This document shows, in pieces, positions 56,839 to 64,000 of a DNA stretch of 64,000 bases (position 1 is its first letter; each line of letters opens with the position of its first letter). The stretch comes from Caulobacter vibrioides (GTDB lineage Bacteria > Pseudomonadota > Alphaproteobacteria > Caulobacterales > Caulobacteraceae): the NCBI GenBank assembly GCA_001449105.1, contig LNIY01000073.1, positions 1-64,000 on the forward strand, in the 5' to 3' direction. The notes under the pieces were generated by a model. That model did no database searches. It had not been told where the DNA came from and saw nothing but the letters and a program-made list of their open reading frames with translations. The position numbers and the translations under genes were made by a program.

Positions 56839-56869
56839 TAGCCACGCTCCGTCTAGGGAGGCGTCGCGG

Positions 56870-57379
56870 GTGATCGGCAACGAACAGGAGGTGGGGCGGG
56901 CGCTGGCGACGCAGAACCGGATCCTGCTGGCCTATGTTCGTCGACGCCTGGCCACCGCGGTCGATGCGGAAGACGTGGCGCAGGAGGCGATCATGCGCGT
57001 CCTGGTGCGCGCGCGCGACACGCTGATCGCCGACCCCCTGTTCTACGCCATGCGCGCGGCGCGCAATATTCTGGTCGATCGCGCCCGACGGGCGGCGAAC
57101 GTCCAGATCGACGACCTGGAAGCGGCGGAGCTTTCCATCCATGGCGAGGCGACGCCGCTGGAGGCGCTGGACATGAGCGAGCGATCGAGGCTGTGCCAGA
57201 GGGCGCTGGAGGCGATGCCGCCTTTGCGGCGCGAGGTGTTCGTGCGTCGTCGCGCGGGCGAGGAATCCTACGAGGTCATCGCCCGTGACCTCAAGCTGTC
57301 GATCGAGGCGGTGCAGAAACATTACAGCCGCGCGGCCCAGACGCTGCGCCGGACGGCGGAGGGCCGCCATGTCGACTAG
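56870..57379 (+). CDS. ECF sigma factor, FecI-like
   Basis: 169 residues from a GTG with GGGAGG upstream. Region 2: VDAEDVAQEAIMRVLVRA and YAMRAARNILVDRARR. Region 4: MPPLRREVFVRRRAGEESYEVIARDL and LSIEAVQKHYSRAAQTLRR. It overlaps the FecR gene by 11 bp. It is the most compact of the sigma factors in this window. Confidence 0.92.
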   Translation: MIGNEQEVGRALATQNRILLAYVRRRLATAVDAEDVAQEAIMRVLVRARDTLIADPLFYAMRAARNILVDRARRAANVQIDDLEAAELSIHGEATPLEALDMSERSRLCQRALEAMPPLRREVFVRRRAGEESYEVIARDLKLSIEAVQKHYSRAAQTLRRTAEGRHVD

Positions 57380-58334
57380 GTCCGTGAATCCCAAGGACGA
57401 CCGCGAGGCCGCGCTGTGGGCCGACGCCCGGCGCGACAAGGCCTGGTCGCAGGAGCAGCAGGCGGCCCTGGAGCGATGGCTGGAGGGCCGTCCCGACCGG
57501 CGCGACCTGCTGGATCGGCACGAGGCGCTGATCGACGACGCCGCCGTGATCTGGGCCACCCAGCGGATGGTCCGCGCCAAGCCCACGCGGCGAGCATGGC
57601 AGGCCCGGTCGCTGGGTGCCATCGCCGGCGCCGGCTTCGCCGCCGTCGTCGGGGCGGTGGTGGTGTTCGGCGGCGGCTTGCCGCCGCGCGGCGACCTGAT
57701 CGAAGGGGCCCGGGGCGTGCCGCGACCGATCGCGCTGGCCGACGGCTCGTCGATCAGGCTGAACGGCCAGAGCCAGGTGCGGGTGCGGCTGGGCCAGCAT
57801 GAGCGGCGCCTGCGCTTGAAGGGGGAGGGCTTCTTCGAGGTCGCCCCAGACAAGAGCCGGCCGTTCTCGGTCGAGGTCGACGGTGTGCGGGTCACCGCGG
57901 TCGGCACCCGTTTCAATGTCGACCAGCGCCAGACCGCCGCCGGAACGGTGGTGGAGGTCGAGGTGTTCGAAGGCGTCGTGAAGGTGGCGGGGAAGGGGGA
58001 GCCGGTGCACGTCCACGCCGGCGAATTGGCCCGGGTGGTCGGTGGCGTCGTCCAGCGCTCGGCGCTGGCCCGGCCCGAGCTGGAGACGGACGTGCCGCCG
58101 TGGGCCAAGGGCTGGCTGGAGTTCAACGAGGCCACCTTGGCCAGCGTCGTCGACGATCTGGAGCGGGCGACCGGCGTCGAGGTCAAGCTGTCGGATCCTG
58201 CCGTCGGGCGGGTGCTGGTCAGCGGTCGCTTCGCCTATGACGACCCGGAGAACGCATTGGCGGCGCTGGCGCGTCTGCACGGCCTGAAGCTCACTCGTCA
58301 GCGAGCGGATCAATTCGAGATTTCAGGCGGTTAG
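57369..58334 (+). CDS. FecR-family anti-sigma protein
   Basis: 321 residues from the ATG at 57369. Cytoplasmic part with DREAALWADARRDK and LERWLEGRPDRRDLLDRHE; hydrophobic segment about 82-102 (LGAIAGAGFAAVVGAVVVFGG); FecR domain with PIALADGSSIRLNGQSQVRV, GEGFFEVAPDKSRPFSVEV and VTAVGTRFNVDQ; C-terminal STN-like segment ending in FEISGG. Overlaps the sigma gene; the STN receptor follows 95 bp downstream. Confidence 0.92.
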   Translation: MSTRSVNPKDDREAALWADARRDKAWSQEQQAALERWLEGRPDRRDLLDRHEALIDDAAVIWATQRMVRAKPTRRAWQARSLGAIAGAGFAAVVGAVVVFGGGLPPRGDLIEGARGVPRPIALADGSSIRLNGQSQVRVRLGQHERRLRLKGEGFFEVAPDKSRPFSVEVDGVRVTAVGTRFNVDQRQTAAGTVVEVEVFEGVVKVAGKGEPVHVHAGELARVVGGVVQRSALARPELETDVPPWAKGWLEFNEATLASVVDDLERATGVEVKLSDPAVGRVLVSGRFAYDDPENALAALARLHGLKLTRQRADQFEISGG

Positions 58335-58429
58335 GTCTTTCTGGAACAAGTTTTTATGACAGGTGTCAGGACGCCGCCGGCCGCCGTCTAACCCCGTGAC
58401 GATCAGTTCGATCGGAGGGGATTTTTCGA

Positions 58430-61400
58430 ATGCGTATCCACAAGAGCGCGCTGCTCGCGGCGGCTGCCGGCGCCGTCCTGGCTTCCGTCGCCGCGCCCGC
58501 CCACGCCTGGCAGGCGGCCAGGGACGCCGAGGCGCGGGTCACCATCGCCATTCCGGCCCAGGACCTGGGCCGGGCGCTGCAGACCCTGTCGCGCGATACG
58601 GGCCTGTCGATCGTCTTCGACCCGGGCCTGACCCGCGGGCGGACGTCGAACGCCGTATCCGGCGCGATGACGCCGCGCGAAGCGCTGCGCAGGATGATCG
58701 CCGGCTCGGGCATCGAGGCGCGCGAGGTTCGCGGCGTCCTGACCCTGGAGCGCCAGACCGCCGAGGCCGACGTCGCTCCGCCCGAGGCCATCGAGGTCGA
58801 CGGCGTCGTCGTCGGCTACGCGGCGGGCATGCGCCGCTCGCTGGACGCCAAGCGCAAGGCCGACTTCATCTCCGACGTCATCAGTTCCGACGACATGGGC
58901 GACCTGCCGGCCAACAACGTGGCGGAGTCGCTGTCGCGCCTGCCGGGCGTCAACGCCGTGCGCAACCACACCACGGGCGAGGGCGACCGCATCACCATCC
59001 GCGGCCTGTCGACCGAACTCAACAACTACACCATGAACGGCGTGCGCATGGGCGGCGCCGGTTCGCGCGACGACAACTTCTATCGCGGCGTCCGCCTCAG
59101 CTTTCTGCCGCCGGAAGGCATCGACTCGATCACCGTCATCAAGAGCCTGACGCCCGACCGCGACGGTGACGCCCTGGGCGGCTCGATCGACATCCGCACG
59201 CCGACCGCCTTCGATCACGGCAAGACCTACGGCGTGCTGTCGGTCTCGGCGGGCATGCTGGACAAGTTCGACAACAAGAAGTCGGGGGAGATCGCCGGTT
59301 CGTTCGGCCGGCAGTTCAACGACCGCTGGGGCGTGTTCGTCACCGGCAGCTGGTCGCGCCGCAAGTCGCAGTTCGAGCAGAACGGCGCCGACGGCGATAA
59401 CCAGCCCTCGGTCTGGTACGCCGACAGCGAGACGCTGGGCTGGGATCCCGAGACCTTCGTCATGCGCGGCATGGACCTGGCCGTCGGCGAAACCGAGGTC
59501 GAGCGGCGCGGCGTCAACTCCAGCCTCGACTACCGCGGCGACAAGCACGACTTTCACCTGCGCGGCCAGTTCAACGAGTACACCAAGGACGAGTTCAGCA
59601 ACCGCCTGAACTTCCGCAACGACACCAGCAAGAACTCGACCCGCCTGACCCAGGTCGACAAGACCATGACCGGCCTGGCCAGCCCCGAGGCCTCGATCAT
59701 CGGCTCGGACTCCAAGCTGGGGCGGATCTACAGCTACACCACGGCCCAGATCGTCGACCGCGACCGCGACGGCCGCATCACCGACGCCGACCGCTCGACC
59801 AAGTCGTACTACACGCTGGACGGCGCCTCGGGGACCTGGGACCCGCAGGGCTTCCGCCTGCGCCGCTTCTGGGAAGGCTCGCGCGAGACCGGCTCGGTTG
59901 CGTCGCTGAACTTCGGCGGCGTCAGCCGCTGGGGCGACTTCAAGGTCGACTACGACCTGTCCTACGCCAAGTCGGAAGACAACATCGACGACAGCTACGA
60001 GATGGAGTTCCGCAGCGACAAGTACGGCTGGCTGGGCAACAAGGGCGTCGCCGTCACTAATTTCGGCGACAGCCGCTTTCCCAAGTGGGTGCTGAACGAC
60101 GCCGGCATGGCGGCGATCCACGATAACAGCCAGTACGCCTTCGCGGGCCTGTCGGGCGAGATCGGCGGCGCCCAGGAGCGCCTGTGGCAGGGTCAGTTCA
60201 ACGTCGAATGGCGTCCGACCGCGACCTGGCTGGAGTCGGTCAAGACCGGCGGCAAGGTCTACAGCTCCAAGCGCTCGACCTATAGCGGCGAGTTCATGGA
60301 CCTGGACGCCGACGGCACGCTGGCCGACTTCTCGCGCTTCTACGGCAAGGAAGTGACCAGCCTGTTCGACGGCGAGTACTCCGGCCTCTATCGTCTGGGC
60401 ACGGTGATCGACAACAAGGCCATGCTGGCCGAACTGCAGCGCGCCGTGGCGGGCGACAGCACCTTCTTCGAGGGCTTCGCCACCGACCCCGGCAACGCCG
60501 AGCTGAGCGGCGAGGACAGCTTCACCTTCAAGGAGGACATCTTCGCCGGCTACCTGATGGCGACGGCGCGGTTCGGCGCGGCCCAGGTGATCGGCGGCGT
60601 GCGGGTCGAGAGCACCAACAACACCATCGACGCCTACATCCTCGACGAGGTGCAGGGCGGGCATTACGCCACCGACAAGAGCGACTTCACCAACGTCTTG
60701 CCGTCGATCCACCTGAACTACAGCCTGGACGACCGCACCAAGGTGCGCGCGGCGATCTGGACCAGCTTCGCCCGTCCCGACATCGCCCGCATGTCCTCGG
60801 CCCGCGAGTACGGCTACGACGTCGACCCCGATGGCGACGGCGACGAGAACCCGACCAGCGAGTGGGTCCTGGTGGCCATCGAGCAGGGCAACCCGAACCT
60901 GAAGCCGATGAAGGCGGTCAACTACGACCTGTCGATCGAGCGCTACAACGGCGACACCGGCGCCTATTCGCTGGGCCTGTTCTACAAGGACATCCGCAAC
61001 TTCCTGTACCGTTCCTCGTCGTCGAACATCCGCGACGGGACGGCGGGGACCAATGTCAGCCCCGACGGCGTGACCGTCTCGATGCCCAACAACGGCAAGT
61101 GGGCCAAGGTCTACGGCATGGAGCTCAGCGCCCAGCAGGTCTTCCACTGGCTGCCCGGCCCGTTGTCGAAGCTCGGCGCCAGCGTGAACCTGACCCTGCA
61201 GAAGTCCGAAGCCGAGACCGGCATCTCCTGGCACCCGGCGGGCTACACCCTGCCGCTGATGGAGACGCCCGAGCGCGTGGCCAACGTGCAGCTGTTCTGG
61301 GAGTACAAGGGCTGGGAAGCCTACGCCGCCTACAGCTACCAGTCGAAGTTTCTCGAGGGCATCCAGGATTTCGGCAACAACCCGTATGAGCAGGACTACG

Positions 61401-61579
61401 AGTTCGTCGACCTGAACCTGCGGCGCAAGCTGTGGAAGGGCGCGACCGCCTCGATGCAGGTGCAGAACCTCTTCGACAACCACACCTACTGGTACACGGC
61501 CGGCGACAGCACCAGCTCCAGCCGGGCCTACATCAAGAACGGGCGGTCGATCTCGTTCGGCCTGAACTACGTCTTCTGA
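58430..61579 (+). CDS. TonB-dependent receptor with STN domain (Xanthomonas/Caulobacter type)
   Basis: 1049 residues with a strong ribosome site (GGAGGGG). Signal peptide about 1-26 (ends AAPAHAW). STN domain about 35-108 (TIAIPAQDLGRALQTLSRDTG). The TonB box is weak (EVDGVVVGYAAG). Plug: NNVAESLSRLPGVNAVRNH, EGDRITIRGLSTELNNYTMNG and DRDGDALGGSIDIRTP. The barrel ends in ISFGLNYVF. Family relatives in Caulobacter import sugars, vitamins or other large nutrients. Only 11 bp separate it from the phosphatase gene, so the receptor and the enzyme are very likely co-transcribed and may act on the same ligand. Confidence 0.94.
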   Translation: MRIHKSALLAAAAGAVLASVAAPAHAWQAARDAEARVTIAIPAQDLGRALQTLSRDTGLSIVFDPGLTRGRTSNAVSGAMTPREALRRMIAGSGIEAREVRGVLTLERQTAEADVAPPEAIEVDGVVVGYAAGMRRSLDAKRKADFISDVISSDDMGDLPANNVAESLSRLPGVNAVRNHTTGEGDRITIRGLSTELNNYTMNGVRMGGAGSRDDNFYRGVRLSFLPPEGIDSITVIKSLTPDRDGDALGGSIDIRTPTAFDHGKTYGVLSVSAGMLDKFDNKKSGEIAGSFGRQFNDRWGVFVTGSWSRRKSQFEQNGADGDNQPSVWYADSETLGWDPETFVMRGMDLAVGETEVERRGVNSSLDYRGDKHDFHLRGQFNEYTKDEFSNRLNFRNDTSKNSTRLTQVDKTMTGLASPEASIIGSDSKLGRIYSYTTAQIVDRDRDGRITDADRSTKSYYTLDGASGTWDPQGFRLRRFWEGSRETGSVASLNFGGVSRWGDFKVDYDLSYAKSEDNIDDSYEMEFRSDKYGWLGNKGVAVTNFGDSRFPKWVLNDAGMAAIHDNSQYAFAGLSGEIGGAQERLWQGQFNVEWRPTATWLESVKTGGKVYSSKRSTYSGEFMDLDADGTLADFSRFYGKEVTSLFDGEYSGLYRLGTVIDNKAMLAELQRAVAGDSTFFEGFATDPGNAELSGEDSFTFKEDIFAGYLMATARFGAAQVIGGVRVESTNNTIDAYILDEVQGGHYATDKSDFTNVLPSIHLNYSLDDRTKVRAAIWTSFARPDIARMSSAREYGYDVDPDGDGDENPTSEWVLVAIEQGNPNLKPMKAVNYDLSIERYNGDTGAYSLGLFYKDIRNFLYRSSSSNIRDGTAGTNVSPDGVTVSMPNNGKWAKVYGMELSAQQVFHWLPGPLSKLGASVNLTLQKSEAETGISWHPAGYTLPLMETPERVANVQLFWEYKGWEAYAAYSYQSKFLEGIQDFGNNPYEQDYEFVDLNLRRKLWKGATASMQVQNLFDNHTYWYTAGDSTSSSRAYIKNGRSISFGLNYVF

Positions 61580-61590
61580 TCGGGGCCAGC

Positions 61591-62940
61591 ATGAAACCGA
61601 CCCAAATCCTGATGCTCGGGGCCGCGCTCGCGGCCCTGGGCGGACAGGCCTTCGCGCAGAAGGCCGAGCGCCCCCTGCGTCCCGAGCCCGCGCCGGTACA
61701 GGCTTCGGACCTGCCGGCGGTTCCGCCGACGACCCAGCCGGAGCGGATCATCCTCAACCTCACCGCCGATCCGGCGCACGAAATGGCCGTGACCTGGCGC
61801 ACCGCGCCGGGCCTCTTGGGCCATGTCGAGTACGCGCAGGCCGAGGACGGTCCGGACTTCATCCAGAAGGCCGTACGTGTAGCCGCGGTCACCGACGACG
61901 CCACGATCGCCGTGCGCGAGGATCCGGCGTTCAAGGCGGCCTATCACTCGACGGTCCTGAAGGGGCTGAAGCCGGAGACGGTCTATGCCTATCGCGTCGG
62001 CGACGGCGAGCGGTGGTCAGAATGGCTGCAGTTCCGCACCGCCGCGACGACCGCCAAGCCGTTCACGTTCCTCTACATGGGGGACATGCAGAACAACATC
62101 CTCAGCGAGGCCTCGCGGACGATGCGGATGGCGTTCCGCAAGGCCGGCGACGCGGCCTTCGTCATCCACGCGGGCGACCTGATCAATCGCCACGACAGCG
62201 ACAACGAGTGGGGCGAATGGTTCGCCGCCGGCGGCTTCCTCTACGCCCAGACGCCGCAGATGCCGACGCCGGGGAACCATGAGTACGGCCGCGGCCCGGT
62301 GCTGAACCCGCAATGGCGCCGCCAGTACACCCTGCCCGAGACCGGACCGGCCGGAGTCGAGAAGCTGAAGGAGACGGCCTGGACCGTCGACTACCAGGGC
62401 CTGCGCCTGATCTCGGTCGACGCGCCGCTGTTCCATGGCGACGAAGCCATGCGGGCTGAGATGGTGCGCTGGCTGGACGGCCTGCTGGCGAACAATCCCA
62501 ATCGCTGGACGGTGCTGTTCCTGCACTTCCCGCTGTTCTCGATCGATCCCGATCGCGACAACGAGCGGGTGCGCGATGCGCTGAAGCCCCTGATCGACAA
62601 GTACAAGGTCGACCTGGTGCTGCAGGCCCACGACCACGGCTACGCTCGCGGCGCCATCGGCGCCGGGGCGATGACCAACGCGGGCCCGGGGCATCCGTCC
62701 GACCAGGGCTCGACCTACGTCGTCTCGGTCGCCGGGCCGAAGATGTACCCGGTCGCCGACCTCAGCTGGGCCACGCGCTCGGCGGCGCGCACCCAGACCT
62801 TCCAGACCCTGGACGTGTCGCCCGAAGCCGTGACCTATCGCGCCTTCACCGCGACGGGCCGAGAGCTGGACGCCTTCCGCCTGACCAAGGACGCCAAGGG
62901 CGTGGCGCGGGTGAAGACGCTCCCTGTACGAGGCCAGTAG
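61591..62940 (+). CDS. Secreted purple-acid-phosphatase-like metallophosphoesterase
   Basis: 449 residues. Signal peptide about 1-22 (ends GQAFAQK). An N-terminal fibronectin-III-like purple acid phosphatase domain (PERIILNLTADPAHEMAVTW, HSTVLKGLKPETVYAYRVGDG) precedes the calcineurin-type core: YMGDMQNN, HAGDLINRHDS, PGNHEYGR, LFLHFPLF and AHDHGYARG, giving a full set of metal ligands. Expected to cleave phosphomonoesters, possibly phytate-like or nucleotide substrates, in the periplasm. It immediately follows the STN-TBDR and lies ahead of a very long hairpin. Together with the alkaline phosphatase, HD protein and metallophosphoesterase it makes the window rich in phosphoester hydrolases. 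Confidence 0.92.
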   Translation: MKPTQILMLGAALAALGGQAFAQKAERPLRPEPAPVQASDLPAVPPTTQPERIILNLTADPAHEMAVTWRTAPGLLGHVEYAQAEDGPDFIQKAVRVAAVTDDATIAVREDPAFKAAYHSTVLKGLKPETVYAYRVGDGERWSEWLQFRTAATTAKPFTFLYMGDMQNNILSEASRTMRMAFRKAGDAAFVIHAGDLINRHDSDNEWGEWFAAGGFLYAQTPQMPTPGNHEYGRGPVLNPQWRRQYTLPETGPAGVEKLKETAWTVDYQGLRLISVDAPLFHGDEAMRAEMVRWLDGLLANNPNRWTVLFLHFPLFSIDPDRDNERVRDALKPLIDKYKVDLVLQAHDHGYARGAIGAGAMTNAGPGHPSDQGSTYVVSVAGPKMYPVADLSWATRSAARTQTFQTLDVSPEAVTYRAFTATGRELDAFRLTKDAKGVARVKTLPVRGQ

Positions 62941-62950
62941 GTTTCTCCCG

Positions 62951-62994
62951 GCCAGGCAAGCGCGGATCGTGGGGGCGATCCGCGCTTGCCTGGC
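62951..62994 (+). terminator. Perfect 19-bp hairpin after the phosphatase gene
   Basis: GCCAGGCAAGCGCGGATCG (62951-62969) pairs exactly with 62976-62994, 6-base G-rich loop. No T-run follows on either strand. It may be a factor-dependent terminator or RNA stabiliser, and it separates the TBDR/phosphatase unit from the metal-sensing cassette. Confidence 0.6.
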
Positions 62995-63063
62995 GCCGAA
63001 ATATCGCGTGAGGGATTGGGCCGTGTCCGACGTATTGTCGTCTGGATGGCCAAGGGAACCGAC

Positions 63064-63351
63064 ATGGGCGAAGAGCTCGACCACTTGATGGAGGCGATGC
63101 GTCGTCAGCCGCAAGCGCGTCTGGACGGCCTGGAAGGGCGGGTCTGGGCGCGGATCGACGGCCTGCGCCGGACTGGCCGCGCGATGCCGCTGCTGACGCC
63201 GCTGCGGGCGGCGTCGGTCATGGCGGCCCTGGGCTTGGGCATGCTCGGCGGCAGCCTCGTTTCCCAGCCTTCAGCGCGGGGCGCGGTCGAGGTCTCGGCC
63301 TTCTCGGTGGATGCGCACCTGGCGCCGTCGACCCTGCTGGACGGCCGCTAG
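63064..63351 (+). CDS. CnrY-like small anti-sigma protein
   Basis: 95 residues from the ATG at 63064 (AAGGGA upstream); an ATG at 63046 is possible. A short charged N-terminus (EELDHLMEAMRRQPQARLDGLEGRVWARID) is followed by one membrane helix (about 49-66, AASVMAALGLGMLGGSL) and a short periplasmic tail. Size, topology and gene order match CnrY, the membrane anti-sigma factor of the CnrYXH metal-response system. It abuts the next gene without a gap. Confidence 0.72.
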   Translation: MGEELDHLMEAMRRQPQARLDGLEGRVWARIDGLRRTGRAMPLLTPLRAASVMAALGLGMLGGSLVSQPSARGAVEVSAFSVDAHLAPSTLLDGR

Positions 63352-63789
63352 ATGCCGGCGATCTCGCGCGGCGCGGTGCTGACCGTCGTCCTGGCCCTGC
63401 TGGCGGGCGTGGCGGGCGGCTGGCTGGGCTCGGGCCGGATTTTCGCCAAGCCGGAGCGCCCGTCGCTTCATGCCGTCGTCCACGGGCTGGAGCTGACGGC
63501 CGAGCAGGATCGCCGGATCAAGGCGCTGGAGCAGGATTTCGCTGGTCGTCGTCGCACGCGCGAGGCCGAGCTGCGCGCGGCCAACGCCCAGTTGGCCGCG
63601 GCGATCCAGGCCCGGCACGAGTACACGCCCGAGGTCGCCGCCGCGGTCGAGCGGTTCCATGTCGCCATGGGGACCCTGCAGAAGGAAACCGTCGAGCACG
63701 TGCTGGCCATCCGCAAGGTGCTCACGCCCGAGCAGGCGGCCAGGTTCGATCGCCGCGTCAGCGAAGCGCTCACCGCCGAAACCCCGTGA
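63352..63789 (+). CDS. CnrX-like periplasmic heavy-metal sensor
   Basis: 145 residues. One N-terminal membrane anchor (about 7-27), then an all-helical periplasmic domain: SLHAVVHGLELT, KALEQDFAGRRRTREAELRAAN, YTPEVAAAVERFHVAMGTLQ and HVLAIRKVLTPEQAARFD. This aligns well, from memory, with CnrX of Cupriavidus. His40, His44, Glu60 and His116 match the metal ligands, but the position of the CnrX Met ligand (His +4) is Ile120. It would sense a divalent metal and relieve CnrY-like inhibition of the sigma factor downstream. The stop overlaps the next start in GTGA. Confidence 0.82.
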   Translation: MPAISRGAVLTVVLALLAGVAGGWLGSGRIFAKPERPSLHAVVHGLELTAEQDRRIKALEQDFAGRRRTREAELRAANAQLAAAIQARHEYTPEVAAAVERFHVAMGTLQKETVEHVLAIRKVLTPEQAARFDRRVSEALTAETP

Positions 63790-64000
63790 CCGACCCGTCG
63801 GGCGAAGACGACGACGGCGCGCTGGTCCTCCGCGCGGCGCGGGGCGACGATCTCGCCTTCAGCCTGCTCATGCGCCGCCACAAGGGGCGGCTGCACGCCT
63901 TCGCGCGACGCCATCTGGGCGACGCCGACGCGGCCCTCGATGTCGTGCAGGAAAGCTTCGTCGCGGCCTGGAAGGCCCTGGATCGCTACGATCCGGCGCG
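63786..64000 (+). CDS. ECF sigma factor, CnrH-like (3' end outside the window)
   Basis: Starts at a GTG overlapping the sensor stop. Visible residues include LVLRAARGDDLAFSLLMRRHKGR and DADAALDVVQESFVAAWKALDRYDP, i.e. sigma region 2. Order anti-sigma, sensor, sigma is that of cnrYXH; metal efflux genes would be expected beyond the window edge. Confidence 0.85.
   Translation, partial: MTDPSGEDDDGALVLRAARGDDLAFSLLMRRHKGRLHAFARRHLGDADAALDVVQESFVAAWKALDRYDPA

Noticed and set aside
58403-61483. 1026-codon frame antisense to the TBDR at 58430-61579
   Set aside because: Mirror of a motif-complete receptor gene; no independent coding signals.

Overview
The window is GC-rich DNA (roughly two-thirds G+C by eye) with alphaproteobacterial, very probably Caulobacterales, character. 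The evidence is an exceptional density of TonB-dependent receptors (TBDRs; nine here), several of the large Xanthomonas/Caulobacter type with N-terminal STN signalling domains, five FecI-like sigma / FecR-like anti-sigma pairs, and secreted glycosidases and phosphatases. Genus assignment is inference. I saw no rRNA, tRNA, CRISPR array or intact insertion sequence.

Layout. 1-5328: 3' part of a giant autotransporter with ~1.27 kb internal repeats. 5348-12741 (minus): two tandem paralogous TBDRs, the second followed by its sigma and FecR. 12943-19380 (minus): a five-gene type I secretion operon (acidic cargo 2, lipoprotein hydrolase, HlyD adaptor, peptidase-containing ABC exporter, acidic cargo 1). 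Both cargos start with a textbook 15-residue double-glycine leader; this is the most unusual system in the window. 19915-21099: alkaline phosphatase. 21145-29674: FecR/sigma divergent from an STN-TBDR, a secreted HD-domain protein, and an STN-less paralogous TBDR. 29933-41590: carbohydrate locus with GH1, GH3 and carboxylesterase (plus strand), GH20 and TetR (minus), then a small periplasmic protein, a TBDR, a fragment of an SGNH hydrolase and a second TetR. 42301-62940: three successive sigma-FecR-TBDR modules, interleaved with a metallophosphoesterase, a PraB-like secreted protein, an odd signal-less TBDR-like barrel and a purple-acid-phosphatase-like enzyme. 63064-64000: start of a CnrYXH-like metal-sensing cassette, cut by the window edge.

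How the parts may work together. The window reads as an outer-membrane nutrient acquisition region: STN-bearing TBDRs sense a ligand and, through FecR, release a sigma factor; neighbouring STN-less paralogues probably act as plain transporters; secreted hydrolases free sugars or phosphate from complex substrates outside the cell. The double-glycine secretion operon does not fit that theme and could be a surface-protein or contact-toxin exporter related in architecture, but not in cargo type, to the Caulobacter Cdz system.
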